From: Bacillus sp. FJAT-27264
GTDB lineage: Bacteria > Bacillota > Bacilli > Paenibacillales > Paenibacillaceae
Length of the DNA stretch: 64,000 bases
Assembly (NCBI RefSeq): GCF_001682855.1
Contig: NZ_MAQW01000023.1
Span: 674,137 to 738,136 of the forward strand
Reading direction: 5' to 3'
Numbering within the stretch: the first letter of the stretch is position 1; the number at the start of each line of letters is the position of its first letter. Below the pieces are notes generated by a model. It had not been told where the DNA came from. It searched no databases and saw only the letters and a program-made list of their open reading frames with translations. Position numbers and translations under genes: made by a program. Below, piece after piece: positions 44,078 through 52,811 of this stretch.

Positions 44078-44274
44078 CGACCAGAACAGGGGAGGGCGTC
44101 GACCACAACAGGGGGCTCAGACCGCATTAGGGAAGGGCTTAGTAGAACAGGGAAGGGGAGGACGTCAACCAGAACAGGAGGGCGTCGACCGCAACAGGGG
44201 AGGACGTCAACCAGAACAGGAGGGCGTCGACCGCAACAGGGGGTCGTCAACCAAAACAGAGGAGGGCGCCGACC
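44078..44274. repeat. GC-rich minisatellite of about 21-bp units
   Basis: About eight alternating units of the pattern ACCAGAACAGGAGGGCGTCG / ACCGCAACAGGGGAGGACGTCA, with one decayed stretch near 44110-44155. The unit pair of about 42 bp repeats almost exactly at 44168-44251. Open frames across it are only products of the repeat. Confidence 0.8.
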
Positions 44275-44331
44275 AAAAATAGAACATGGCAGGTTCAGGA
44301 ATCCTCCTGAGCACCGCCATGTTCTATTTTT
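44275..44331. terminator. Strong bidirectional hairpin after the minisatellite
   Basis: AAAAATAGAACATGGC pairs with GCCATGTTCTATTTTT, and an inner GGTTCAGGA/TCCTGAGC-type stem extends it. It can end minus-strand transcription from ytpI. Confidence 0.75.
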
Positions 44332-44419
44332 ACATTAATTTTAAGCTGATGGGCTTCTTATCTAAGGAATATACCTAGTTTTGCGACAGCCCCATTTAAC
44401 GTATGCTTGCTGTTCTTAA

Positions 44420-44761
44420 TCAGCGTTTGGATCCAGCAGAGGTGACACTGGCTTCGTCTTCGGCTGTCATCTTAAGCCGGCTGTAATGTCCGAAGCTGCG
44501 CAGTCCCGAGAACAGATTGAAGATGCCGATGATCAGGAAGGCAGCCTCGACAATGATGCCGACGGTGGAGCCGCGGTAGAGGAACATGGACATCATGGCC
44601 AAGGTCAAGAGCATCGCGCCCAGCAGCATATTCATGAAGGATTTTTTGAGTCCGCGATCCACGGGGTCCGTGCTGCGGCGGGAAGCAAAGCTGTAGTAGG
44701 CCGCGCCGATAACGAAGGCGACCAGCAGAATGAATAGTGTGTACTTGACGAACATAATCAT
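44420..44761 (-). CDS. ytpI: YtpI family membrane protein
   Basis: This is a 113-residue protein with three hydrophobic helices (about 5-24, 45-63, 69-92) and a short charged tail. The layout FVKYTLFILLVAFVIGAAYY, SFASRRSTDPVDRGLKK and FNLFSGLRSFGHY fits the YtpI family of Bacilli, which has no known function. AAGGAG precedes the ATG by 10 bases. It lies in the conserved ytoI-ytpI-ytrHI-dnaE block, which supports the name. The gap of 93 bases to ytrI has no gene. Confidence 0.8.
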   Translation of the reverse strand: MIMFVKYTLFILLVAFVIGAAYYSFASRRSTDPVDRGLKKSFMNMLLGAMLLTLAMMSMFLYRGSTVGIIVEAAFLIIGIFNLFSGLRSFGHYSRLKMTAEDEASVTSAGSKR

Positions 44762-44854
44762 GGTCAGGCAGCTCCTTTTCAGGTCTACGAGAGTCGGTTA
44801 GCAGGGTTCAAGGACGAACGCCTGCCGCTGCCTCTTATTGTATCATGATTGTCC

Positions 44855-45358
44855 TCAGGTGCGCTTGTAAGGATTGATTTCCACCCAGATCTGAAGCACG
44901 CCTTCCATGACGAGCATTGTGCGGATGCGCACGGCGTATTCCTTTTCCCGCACAATATAGAGCTTTCCATCAAGCAGCAGGCGGGCCAGTTTGCCATCAG
45001 TATCAATATCGAACATACTGCGGCCGCGCATCGGTGCGAGATCCTTGCTCATTTTGCTGATAATCTCCTTCACGATGGCCGGATCCATCACGGGTTCGCC
45101 TTCTTTGATCTTGCCTTCCTCAGCGCGCAGCTTGATCTCCCGGATAACCGTAGAGCTGTTGTTGTATTTCTTGAGAGTCTGAATATCTTTGCGGTATTGA
45201 TCAATCTGGAGTAGCAGATCCTGATTCTGCAGCCACAGCACATTATAGGTCATATGAAAAATCGCGTTGTATACAACACTCCCTACGACCATCCCAACCA
45301 CAAACACGGCGGTAATCTGGGAGAAGCGGCGGTAGCGGTGAAAGGGCGGAATCCTCAC
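44855..45358 (-). CDS. ytrI: Sporulation membrane protein YtrI
   Basis: This is a 167-residue membrane protein with one N-terminal helix (about 15-35, ITAVFVVGMVVGSVVYNAI), a coiled-coil stretch (LWLQNQDLLLQIDQYRKDI) and an outer C-terminal domain. In Bacillus YtrI with YtrH is needed for efficient sporulation. The open frame reaches 66 codons further back into ytrH, but the real start is a GTG at 45358, one base after the ytrH stop at 45360, with GGGGGCAG upstream. It is co-transcribed with ytrH from a sigma-E-type promoter at 45748-45777. Confidence 0.86.
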   Translation of the reverse strand: MRIPPFHRYRRFSQITAVFVVGMVVGSVVYNAIFHMTYNVLWLQNQDLLLQIDQYRKDIQTLKKYNNSSTVIREIKLRAEEGKIKEGEPVMDPAIVKEIISKMSKDLAPMRGRSMFDIDTDGKLARLLLDGKLYIVREKEYAVRIRTMLVMEGVLQIWVEINPYKRT

Positions 45359-45359
45359 C

Positions 45360-45686
45360 TCACTGCCCCCTGCCGCAGACCCATTTGACCAGTTCACTTC
45401 CCATATGAGCGCCGAGGAAAGCGAATCCCAGATACAGGACCTGCTTGATGGCGGGGGATAAGTTACCGCCCAGCATGTTGCTCTCGATGACCCGCATGGG
45501 ATCGATCGTTCCGCCCACTGCGGCGGCAAGCGCCCAGATTTTGATCCGGTCAGCAACCTCCAGCATTGTCAGTGTTGGCGGCTGGAGGGAGACGACAGCA
45601 CCGATGCCCCCGAGCATCGCCCCGCCCAGGACAATGCCGCAGGCAATAAAGAAATCAAGGATGGCCTTGCTCAAAAAAATGCTCAT
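45360..45686 (-). CDS. ytrH: Sporulation membrane protein YtrH
   Basis: This is a 108-residue membrane protein with three helices. Its sequence IFLSKAILDFFIACGIVLGG and the later IKQVLYLGFAFLGAHMGSEL are characteristic of YtrH, found only in spore formers. ATG 45686 follows AAAGGGG; the frame is open for 35 more codons, but those fall in the promoter region. It is the first gene of a two-gene operon with ytrI. The promoter 70 bases upstream matches the sigma-E consensus, consistent with mother-cell expression. Confidence 0.9.
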   Translation of the reverse strand: MSIFLSKAILDFFIACGIVLGGAMLGGIGAVVSLQPPTLTMLEVADRIKIWALAAAVGGTIDPMRVIESNMLGGNLSPAIKQVLYLGFAFLGAHMGSELVKWVCGRGQ

Positions 45687-45747
45687 ATTAGCCCCTTTCT
45701 GGAACGCAGCCATCCTCTGCCTCGGCCTGTCCCTTTGCTCTCTCTCC

Positions 45748-45777
45748 ATTCTATGGGCGTGTCCCCCTCTAATATGA
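45748..45777 (-). promoter_or_regulatory. Sigma-E-type promoter of ytrH-ytrI
   Basis: On the minus strand TCATATT (45777-45771), a 15-bp spacer and CATAGAAT (45755-45748) match the sigma-E pattern (-35 KMATATT, -10 CATACAAT) with one -10 mismatch. Confidence 0.75.
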
Positions 45778-45801
45778 TAAAATAGTTTCATATATATAAG
45801 C

Positions 45802-45888
45802 TGAACTTAAGAATGATAACTTACGGGTTGGTCAAAGCCTTGTATACCAAGGATTTTGCCAACCCAGCACCTTAGATTCTTAAGTTCA
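45802..45888. repeat. Three-tier nested inverted repeat upstream of dnaE
   Basis: TGAACTTAAGAAT (45802-45814) pairs with ATTCTTAAGTTCA (45876-45888). Inside it GGGTTGG (45825-45831) plus CAAA pairs with TTTG plus CCAACCC (45859-45865), and innermost CCTTG pairs with CAAGG (45838-45852). The RNA could fold into one long hairpin. No T-run follows, so a terminator is unlikely. Confidence 0.8.
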
Positions 45889-45930
45889 CTTTCCATATGT
45901 TTGATTTTTGGAGTGGAAGGAAGTGGGATC

Positions 45931-48900
45931 ATGAGCTCTTTCGTGCATTTGCATGTGCACAGCGAATACAGTTTACTGGACGGAGCGGCGCGAATCACCG
46001 ATCTTGTGCGCCGGGCCAGCGAATACGGCATGACATCGCTGGCGCTTACGGATCATGGAGTGATGTACGGGGCCATTCCCTTTTATAAAGCTTGTCTAGC
46101 GAAAGGCATCAAACCAATCATCGGCTGCGAGGCCTATTTGACGGCTGGTTCACGCCGGGAACGGGGTAGCCGCAAGGACCAACCCATTTATCATTTGATC
46201 CTGCTCGTCAAGAACGAGATCGGGTACCGAAACCTGATGAAGCTGGTCTCTATCGGTCATCTGGAGGGCCATCATTATAAACCGCGGATTGATATGGATG
46301 CCCTTGCCGCACATGCGGAGGGCATTATTTGTCTTAGCGCCTGTCTGGGCGGTGAAGTGCCGCAGCATCTGCTGCATGGCAGGGATGAGGAAGCACGCCG
46401 GGCGGCACTGCGATATAAAGAGATTTTTGGCGAAGACTTCTATTTGGAGCTGCAGGATCATGGTATTGCTGAACAGAAGCGAGTGAATCCGAAGCTGATT
46501 GCGCTTGCCGCGGAATGCGAGATTCCCCTTGTTGTAACCAATGATGCCCATTATCTGACCAAAGAGGATGCCGAGGTGCAGGATGTACTGATCTGCATCG
46601 GCACTGGCAAGACCGTGGATGACGAGGAGCGGCTGAAGATCGGCTCCAACCAGTTGTATCTGAAGAGCGGAGAAGAGATGGCGACATTGTTCCCGCATGT
46701 GCCGCAGGCTATTGCCAACACAGCGGTGATTGCAGACAAGTGCAATCTGGAGCTCGTTTTTGGCAATCACATTTTGCCAGCGTACTCGCCGCTGCCAGAA
46801 GGGATGGATGCTGCCGCCTATTTGCAGCAGCTCTGCAGGAAGGGGCTTGAGGAACGGTACGGAGATACGCCGCTATGGGAATCGCCGGAACAAAGGAAGC
46901 AGGCCGAGGAGAGACTGGCCTATGAACTGGGTGTTATCGGGAATATGGGCTTTAGCGATTATTTTCTAATTGTGTGGGATTTTATCGCTTATTGTCACCA
47001 AAAGGGCATTGCCACCGGACCAGGCCGGGGTTCCTCCGCAGGCAGTCTGACGGCCTATGTGCTGCGCATCACCGATGTGGACCCGCTTAAATATAATTTG
47101 CTCTTTGAGCGTTTTCTGAATCCTGAACGGATCACCATGCCGGATATTGATATCGATTTTAGCGACGAACGGCGTGACGAGGTTATCAGTTATGTCGTGG
47201 ATAAATACGGCAGTGAGCATGTGGCGCAGATCATTACGTTTGGTACGATGGCCGCACGGGCGGCGGTGCGCGATGTAGGCCGGGTGCTCAACCTGCCTTA
47301 CGGCGAGGTGGACAAGGCCGCGAAGCTCATTCCGGGTCAGCTTGGTATCAGCATTGCTCGGGCGCTGGAGACATCCCCTGATCTGAAGGCGATGTACGAG
47401 ACAAATACGAGAACACGGGAACTGCTAGATATGGCGATGAAGGTGGAAGGTATGCCCCGCCACGCTTCCACGCATGCTGCAGGGGTTGTGATCTCCAAGG
47501 GACCGCTGACAGATGCAGTACCGCTGCAAGAGGGCAATGAGAGTACGGCCTTGACGCAGTACTCTATGGAGCATCTGGAGAGCGTTGGTTTGTTAAAAAT
47601 GGACTTTTTGGGCTTGCGAACTTTGTCGATTATTGAGCGGACGATGAACTGGATCAGGGAAATGACCGGGAGTCCCCCGGATTTTCGTTTGATTCCAGAT
47701 AATGATCCCGGGACCTATGAAATGTTGGGGGCTGGAGAGACCACAGGGGTCTTCCAACTGGAGTCGGCTGGTGTCAGACGGGTACTGAAGGACCTGAGAC
47801 CAAGCGGTTTCGAGGATGTGATCTCGGTTCTTGCGCTATACCGTCCGGGTCCAATGGAGTTTATACCTAAGTTTATCGCCGGCAAGCATGGCCATATCGA
47901 GGTGGAATTCCCGCATCCAGATTTGGCGCCGATTTTGTCGGATACGTACGGCATCATTGTTTATCAGGAACAGATTATGCAGATTGCTTCACTGATGGCA
48001 GGCTTCTCGCTGGGAGAGGCCGATCTGTTGCGCCGTGCGGTTTCGAAGAAGAAACGGGAGACGCTGGACAAGGAACGCAGTCACTTTGTACAGGGTAGCC
48101 TGAAGCAGGGATATACCGAAGCGGATGCCAATGCCGTATATGACATGATTGTGCGTTTTGCGGATTACGGCTTCCCGCGGGCCCATGCAGCCGCCTACGG
48201 TGTACTGGCCTTCCAGACCGCTTATCTGAAGCATCATTATCCGGTGCAGTTCATGGCATCCATGCTGACCGCAGTGATGGGAACCCACCGCAAGGTGGCG
48301 GAATACGTGCTGGAATGCCGCAGAATGGGCATCGGTGTTACGCCGCCGGATGTCAACGAGAGCGGCGTGCTGTTCACTCCGGTGCCTGGTGAGGACGCCG
48401 GACATATCCGCTTCGGCCTTGCCGCTGTGAAGAATGTCGGCACGTTGGCCGTTGAAAATATTATGGAGACCCGGAAGGAGCGTCCATTCGACAGTTTGCT
48501 CGATTTTTGTCGACGGGTGGACCTGCGGGTCTGCAACAAACGGGTGGTGGAATCGCTGGTGCAGGCCGGTGCCTTTGACCGTCTTCCTGGGCATCGGGCT
48601 CAGCTTCTGGCCATGCTGGATGAGACAGTGGATGCGGCAGTGAAATGGCGCAAAGAGCGGGACGAACTTCAGATCCAGCTGTTCGATGATCTGGTCGAGA
48701 CCCCCAATTGGGAAATCCGCTACCCCGATATCCCTCGGTTCACAGTAGGGCAGCAGCTGGAGCTGGAGCGTGAGCTGCTGGGCTTGTACCTGTCCGGCCA
48801 CCCGCTGGACGACAGTGCAGGCTTGCTGGAAGAGCAGGGCATTCAGCGGCTCATGGACCTTAGCGAAGCTCCGGACGAGAGCCAGACGGTCACGGCCGGA

Positions 48901-49596
48901 ATGGTCGTGTCTGTTAAGGAAATTACGACGAAGGCCGGCAAGGCAATGGCCTTTATCGAGTGGGAGGATCAGATCGAGCGCTGCGAGGTTGTACTGTTCC
49001 CCGAGGTGTGGAAGCGAAGCCGCAGCCTCATCGACAAAGGTGCGCTGCTCGCCCTGCGGGCCAAGGTGCAGCAGGAAGACGAAGGCTTCAAGCTGCTCGC
49101 CGAAGAGGTCGCGCCGCTCTCGGGTGATGCGCTGCGCGGTCTGCTGCAGCGCCGCAATGCCGCCGCGGCCCGCCCGCAGGGCGGGGGCCGCTCCGCATCT
49201 GCGGGGCGGACGGCGGGCTCCGCGCCGTCCCGCGGCCCTGCGGCCGCAAGTGCCGTCGGCGCCGCCGGTGGACCGGCCGGGGCGCCCCCAGCCCCGGCGC
49301 AGGCATCTGCGCCTGCGCCACAAGGACCTGTGGCCTCCGGACAGAACCGTCCGCCGGCCACAGAGAACGGTCAGCGCGTGTTCATCAAGATCACGCCGCA
49401 TACCGAAGAAGCAGGCTTGTTGCCGCGCCTGAACGGGCTGCTTCAGGCCCACCCGGGGCCTGTCGCGACCGTGCTGTTCTATGAGCGCTCGCAGAAGCTG
49501 CTCGCGCTCAGTGACAGCTACCGGATCGATCCCTCTCCGGCGCTGCTCACAGCCATTGAAAGCATGCTGGGTGCAGGTACAGTGAGAATAAAATAA
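45931..49596 (+). CDS. dnaE: DNA polymerase III subunit alpha, DnaE type
   Basis: This is a 1221-residue replicative polymerase. The N-terminal PHP domain opens FVHLHVHSEYSLLDGAARI. The catalytic palm shows GPGRGSSAGSL and PDIDIDFSDERRDEVI (about 405-420), followed by HASTHAAGVVIS and PRAHAAAYGVLAFQTAYLK. Tandem helix-hairpin-helix, OB-fold and C-terminal domains close it. In Firmicutes DnaE extends RNA primers before PolC takes over. ATG 45931 follows GGAAGGAAG. The protein is about 110 residues longer than most Bacillus DnaE because of an Ala/Gly/Pro-rich linker (49150-49370). Confidence 0.96.
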   Translation: MSSFVHLHVHSEYSLLDGAARITDLVRRASEYGMTSLALTDHGVMYGAIPFYKACLAKGIKPIIGCEAYLTAGSRRERGSRKDQPIYHLILLVKNEIGYRNLMKLVSIGHLEGHHYKPRIDMDALAAHAEGIICLSACLGGEVPQHLLHGRDEEARRAALRYKEIFGEDFYLELQDHGIAEQKRVNPKLIALAAECEIPLVVTNDAHYLTKEDAEVQDVLICIGTGKTVDDEERLKIGSNQLYLKSGEEMATLFPHVPQAIANTAVIADKCNLELVFGNHILPAYSPLPEGMDAAAYLQQLCRKGLEERYGDTPLWESPEQRKQAEERLAYELGVIGNMGFSDYFLIVWDFIAYCHQKGIATGPGRGSSAGSLTAYVLRITDVDPLKYNLLFERFLNPERITMPDIDIDFSDERRDEVISYVVDKYGSEHVAQIITFGTMAARAAVRDVGRVLNLPYGEVDKAAKLIPGQLGISIARALETSPDLKAMYETNTRTRELLDMAMKVEGMPRHASTHAAGVVISKGPLTDAVPLQEGNESTALTQYSMEHLESVGLLKMDFLGLRTLSIIERTMNWIREMTGSPPDFRLIPDNDPGTYEMLGAGETTGVFQLESAGVRRVLKDLRPSGFEDVISVLALYRPGPMEFIPKFIAGKHGHIEVEFPHPDLAPILSDTYGIIVYQEQIMQIASLMAGFSLGEADLLRRAVSKKKRETLDKERSHFVQGSLKQGYTEADANAVYDMIVRFADYGFPRAHAAAYGVLAFQTAYLKHHYPVQFMASMLTAVMGTHRKVAEYVLECRRMGIGVTPPDVNESGVLFTPVPGEDAGHIRFGLAAVKNVGTLAVENIMETRKERPFDSLLDFCRRVDLRVCNKRVVESLVQAGAFDRLPGHRAQLLAMLDETVDAAVKWRKERDELQIQLFDDLVETPNWEIRYPDIPRFTVGQQLELERELLGLYLSGHPLDDSAGLLEEQGIQRLMDLSEAPDESQTVTAGMVVSVKEITTKAGKAMAFIEWEDQIERCEVVLFPEVWKRSRSLIDKGALLALRAKVQQEDEGFKLLAEEVAPLSGDALRGLLQRRNAAAARPQGGGRSASAGRTAGSAPSRGPAAASAVGAAGGPAGAPPAPAQASAPAPQGPVASGQNRPPATENGQRVFIKITPHTEEAGLLPRLNGLLQAHPGPVATVLFYERSQKLLALSDSYRIDPSPALLTAIESMLGAGTVRIK

Positions 49597-49670
49597 GAAC
49601 ATTTCACTCCTTTTTCGCATACATTTAGGAAACCACATGGCATATCCTGTGCGGAAAGGGGAATATCATC

Positions 49671-50177
49671 ATGTCATATCAGGAGTTTGCAATAGATTTG
49701 CTGGAGAGTCGGGGCGTATCCTTGTCGTCCATCGCGAAAATTGTATATATTTTGCAATCCGCATATTATCCCGCCTTAACAGAGGAGGAGTGCCTTTCAA
49801 GTGTAAAGGCAGTCCTTGGTAAGCGGGAGGTGCAGTACACGCTGATGACAGGAATTGCACTGGATGAGCTGGCAGAGCGGAAGCAATTACCGCAGCCGCT
49901 GCAAGCTGTACTGGAAGCCGATGAATCGCTGTACGGGGTGGACGAGACGCTAGCGCTTGGCATTACCAGCGTGTACGGAATGATCGGCCTGACCGGATTC
50001 GGGTACCTGGATAAAATAAAGCTTGGCATTATTGGTGGGCTAAACGATGATAAAGGCAGGATCCATGTGTTCCTGGATGACCTGGTAGCGGGTATTGCCG
50101 CGGCGGCCTCCGCGCGGATTGCGCACCGTCACGAAGGGGCAAAAGTATATCCTGGCCCCGCTGGCAGCAACCAATAA
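49671..50177 (+). CDS. Phosphatidylglycerophosphatase A-like protein (YutG)
   Basis: This is a 168-residue protein of the PgpA family. PgpA removes phosphate from phosphatidylglycerophosphate; Firmicute YutG proteins share the fold without long membrane helices. Motifs: FAIDLLESRGVSLSSIAKIV at the N-terminus, TLMTGIALDELAERK, and the metal-site-like IHVFLDDLVAGIAAA near the end. AAAGGGG precedes the ATG. It sits between dnaE and accD. Activity is likely but the role in this host is unproved. Confidence 0.8.
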   Translation: MSYQEFAIDLLESRGVSLSSIAKIVYILQSAYYPALTEEECLSSVKAVLGKREVQYTLMTGIALDELAERKQLPQPLQAVLEADESLYGVDETLALGITSVYGMIGLTGFGYLDKIKLGIIGGLNDDKGRIHVFLDDLVAGIAAAASARIAHRHEGAKVYPGPAGSNQ

Positions 50178-50323
50178 ACTACGGATGATTCTGAGCTTCC
50201 TGGCCTGCCCTAGTCTTCCATTCTTGGCGCTTGTCCTGTTGCGGGGAAAAAGAGAACTGTGTTATCATGATTCCATTATACGGGATACGGGTGAGAATTA
50301 AGATTGGGGAGGCCTTGCAGGGC

Positions 50324-50512
50324 ATGTGGACGGTAATCTATATCGCGCCAACCGCCAGAGTGGCGGATATGATTGAGAGCAAGCTTACGGAAGAAGGATT
50401 TCTGGTAAAATGCCGTCCGATTAATATGTCCAAGCAGCAGTTTGAGATTCTGGTGCCTTCAGGAGAACTTGAAGAAGTGCAAGAAGTCCTTAATCTGATT
50501 TTGCATCCCTGA
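50324..50512 (+). CDS. Small conserved hypothetical protein
   Basis: This is a 62-residue alpha/beta protein: TVIYIAPTARVADMIESKL then TEEGFLVKCRPIN and QQFEILVPSGELEEVQEVLN. The beta-alpha-beta pattern resembles the short DUF2007-like putative signalling fold, but I am not certain. A protein of this kind is common between dnaE and accD in Paenibacilli, in my recollection. The ATG at 50324 is 13 bases after GGGGAGG, a long spacing, and an upstream TTG is too close to it. Function unknown. Confidence 0.7.
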   Translation: MWTVIYIAPTARVADMIESKLTEEGFLVKCRPINMSKQQFEILVPSGELEEVQEVLNLILHP

Positions 50513-50585
50513 ATGATTATTTATAAAGCAGATATGACAGCGGCAAGCTGCATAACTCAAATAAACGGCTGAAGAGGTGCGACCC

Positions 50586-51479
50586 TTGTTCAAAGATTTA
50601 TTTCAGAAAAAACGGAAGTACGCGACGATTCCTTCAGAACGTCTGGAGCGAACCGGCGGCCCGGTGGAAGGCGAACGCCCTAAACGGGAGATTCCTGAAG
50701 GACTGATGAGCAAGTGCAGCAAGTGCGGCACGATCCAGTATAGCAAGGAGCTGGAGAAGAACCTCAAGGTCTGCCCGTCCTGCGGGTACCATATGCGACT
50801 GAACGCCTCTGAGCGTGTAGCAATTACACTTGACCCGGAAGGGTTTATTGAGTTTGATAGCGAGATGACATCTGTTGACCCGCTTGAGTTTCCAGGTTAC
50901 GCTACCAAACTGGAGCAACAACAGCTGAAGACAGGCCAACCTGATGCCGTCATTACAGGCCAGGGATCGATTGAAGGCCAACCTGTCATTGTAGCGGTGA
51001 TGAATTTCGAGTTCTTTACCGGGAGTATGGGTTCGGTTGTGGGAGAGAAAATTACCCGCGCGATTGAAGAAGCGACGGAGAGAAGACTTCCGCTGTTGAT
51101 CTTCTCAACCTCCGGCGGTGCGCGGATGCAGGAGAGCATTCTCAGTCTGATGCAGATGGCGAAGACCAGTGCTGCACTGGCTCGCTTCAGCGAGGCTGGA
51201 GGATTCTATATTTCGGTGATTACAGATCCGACAACCGGCGGTGTGTCCGCAAGTTTTGCCAGCCTTGGCGATATTATTATAGCGGAGCCGGGAGCTGTCT
51301 TCGGCTTTGCCGGACGGATTGTGATTGAGCAGACGATCCGCCAGAAGCTGCCGGATGATTTCCAGACAGCTGAGTTTAACCTGCAGCACGGCCAGCTGGA
51401 TCTGGTGGTACACCGCAAGGAAATGCGTGCCACACTCTCCAAGCTGCTGGAGCTGCATAATGTGAAAGGGGGAGTTTAG
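50586..51479 (+). CDS. accD: Acetyl-CoA carboxylase carboxyltransferase subunit beta
   Basis: This is a 297-residue beta subunit that, with AccA, moves the carboxyl group from carboxybiotin to acetyl-CoA to form malonyl-CoA. A zinc ribbon with two CxxC pairs (MSKCSKCGTI and KVCPSCGYHM, about 40-65) precedes the carboxyltransferase domain, with LLIFSTSGGARMQES and SFASLGDIIIAEPGAVFGFA. The start is a TTG 6 bases after AGAGGTGCG; the longer GTG start lacks a proper site. Its stop touches the GTG of accA, so the two are translationally coupled. Confidence 0.96.
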   Translation: MFKDLFQKKRKYATIPSERLERTGGPVEGERPKREIPEGLMSKCSKCGTIQYSKELEKNLKVCPSCGYHMRLNASERVAITLDPEGFIEFDSEMTSVDPLEFPGYATKLEQQQLKTGQPDAVITGQGSIEGQPVIVAVMNFEFFTGSMGSVVGEKITRAIEEATERRLPLLIFSTSGGARMQESILSLMQMAKTSAALARFSEAGGFYISVITDPTTGGVSASFASLGDIIIAEPGAVFGFAGRIVIEQTIRQKLPDDFQTAEFNLQHGQLDLVVHRKEMRATLSKLLELHNVKGGV

Positions 51480-52481
51480 GTGGCAGGAGAGTTGCCTTTT
51501 GAATTGCCCCTGGTTGAAATGCGTAAAAAAATCGCTGAGTTGAAGCAATTTGGTGAAGAGAAGGGCATCGATTTCAGCGATGAGGTGGCCCGTCTGGAAG
51601 ATCGTTACCGGGTGCTGGAGAACGAGGTGTATTCCAATATTTCTCCATCCCAAAAAATGCACTTGGCCCGGCATCAAGGCCGGCCGACTTCGCTGGATCT
51701 GATCAATCTGATCTTTAGCGACTTCATTGAGCTGCACGGCGACCGGATGTACGGAGATGACCTTGCAGTTGTCGGCGGATTGGCCAAGCTGAACGGCGTG
51801 CCGGTGACTGTTATCGGCCAGCAGCGCGGTAAGGATACCAAGGACAACATCCAGCGCTTCTTCGGGAGTGCACATCCGGAGGGCTTCCGCAAAGCGCTGC
51901 GGCTGATGCAGCAGGCGAATAAGTTCAAGCGTCCGATTATTACCTTCGTAGATACCAAGGGGGCCTATCCCGGCAATACAGCCGAGGAAAGAGGACAATC
52001 CGAGGCGATTGCCCGCAATCTTCTGGAGATGTCTCAATTTGCTGTACCTGTGATCTGTGTAGTCATTGGTGAAGGCGGGAGCGGCGGGGCGTTAGCTTTG
52101 GCGGTCGGCAACCGGGTACTGATGCTGGAGCATGCCATCTATTCAGCGATCTCGCCGAATGGTGCGGCATCCATCCTGTGGAAAGATGCCTCCAAGGCAG
52201 ATATGGCAGCTGAGGCGATGAAGATTACAGCGGATGATTTGCTCGCCATGGAGGTTATCGAGGAGATCGTGCCGGAGCCGAAGGGCGGCGCACACCGTGA
52301 TTACGAGGCGACTGCAGCAGCGATCAAGGATGCGCTTTGGCGTCATTTGCAGGAGCTGTCGAATCTGGATTGCGCCGAACTGAAAGAGGATCGTTATCTC
52401 AAGTTCCGCAAAATCGGCGAGTTTTCCGAGGGCCAGCAGGAGCAATTAGTACTGGAAGAAGAAGTGCTTAGCAAGGAGTAA
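51480..52481 (+). CDS. accA: Acetyl-CoA carboxylase carboxyltransferase subunit alpha
   Basis: This is a 333-residue alpha subunit and partner of AccD. Family sequence: FIELHGDRMYGDDLAVVGGL, FVDTKGAYPGNTAEERGQSE and the GGSGGALALAVGNRVLML acyl-CoA-binding segment. The start is GTG with AAAGGGGGAG upstream, immediately after the accD stop. A hairpin terminator at 52572-52606 ends the operon. In Bacillus subtilis pfkA usually follows; here the next gene is pyk, and no pfkA is in the window. Confidence 0.96.
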   Translation: MAGELPFELPLVEMRKKIAELKQFGEEKGIDFSDEVARLEDRYRVLENEVYSNISPSQKMHLARHQGRPTSLDLINLIFSDFIELHGDRMYGDDLAVVGGLAKLNGVPVTVIGQQRGKDTKDNIQRFFGSAHPEGFRKALRLMQQANKFKRPIITFVDTKGAYPGNTAEERGQSEAIARNLLEMSQFAVPVICVVIGEGGSGGALALAVGNRVLMLEHAIYSAISPNGAASILWKDASKADMAAEAMKITADDLLAMEVIEEIVPEPKGGAHRDYEATAAAIKDALWRHLQELSNLDCAELKEDRYLKFRKIGEFSEGQQEQLVLEEEVLSKE

Positions 52482-52571
52482 TTGCCTGCTTTTTATTTGC
52501 ACTTTCAGACATATTATAATTTTGGGACGCCACAGTGCTGGAAGTTTCCATTAACCATTTTATACCATTGA

Positions 52572-52606
52572 AATAATCCTGGTGTGATGCCGGGATTATT
52601 TTTATT
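52572..52606 (+). terminator. Terminator after accA
   Basis: AATAATCC pairs with GGATTATT with a CTGGTGTGATGCC loop and TTTTATTTT after it. The 330-bp gap 52482-52811 also holds the pyk promoter and no gene. Confidence 0.75.
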
Positions 52607-52662
52607 TTGTGGGCATTTTCTGAAAATTCGACGTGAAATTACAGCAAAAAGACGCTGGAACA

Positions 52663-52691
52663 TTGATTTTGTGTCAGAGTTGCAGTAATAT
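52663..52691 (+). promoter_or_regulatory. Sigma-A promoter of pyk
   Basis: TTGATT (52663-52668), a 17-bp spacer and TAATAT (52686-52691), about 120 bases before the ATG. Confidence 0.5.
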
Positions 52692-52811
52692 TCATAAGGG
52701 CGAAGTAAAAGGTACATGTGATAAAGTTCCTATTCAAACCACAAGCCTTATAGTAGATTCTGTAGTTGGAAAAAGTGAGACAGAGAGAACGAAAAAACGG
52801 AGGATAACCTA

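Noticed and set aside
44036..44338. Arg/Gly-rich open frames across the minisatellite
   Set aside because: Every frame stays open because the 42-bp higher unit is a multiple of three; no ribosome site is present.
47989..49638. 549-codon open frame antisense to dnaE
   Set aside because: It mirrors the GC-rich dnaE coding strand, lacks a ribosome site and shows no family motif.
51105..52037. 310-codon open frame antisense to accD and accA
   Set aside because: It lies across two clear overlapping genes and has no signal of its own.
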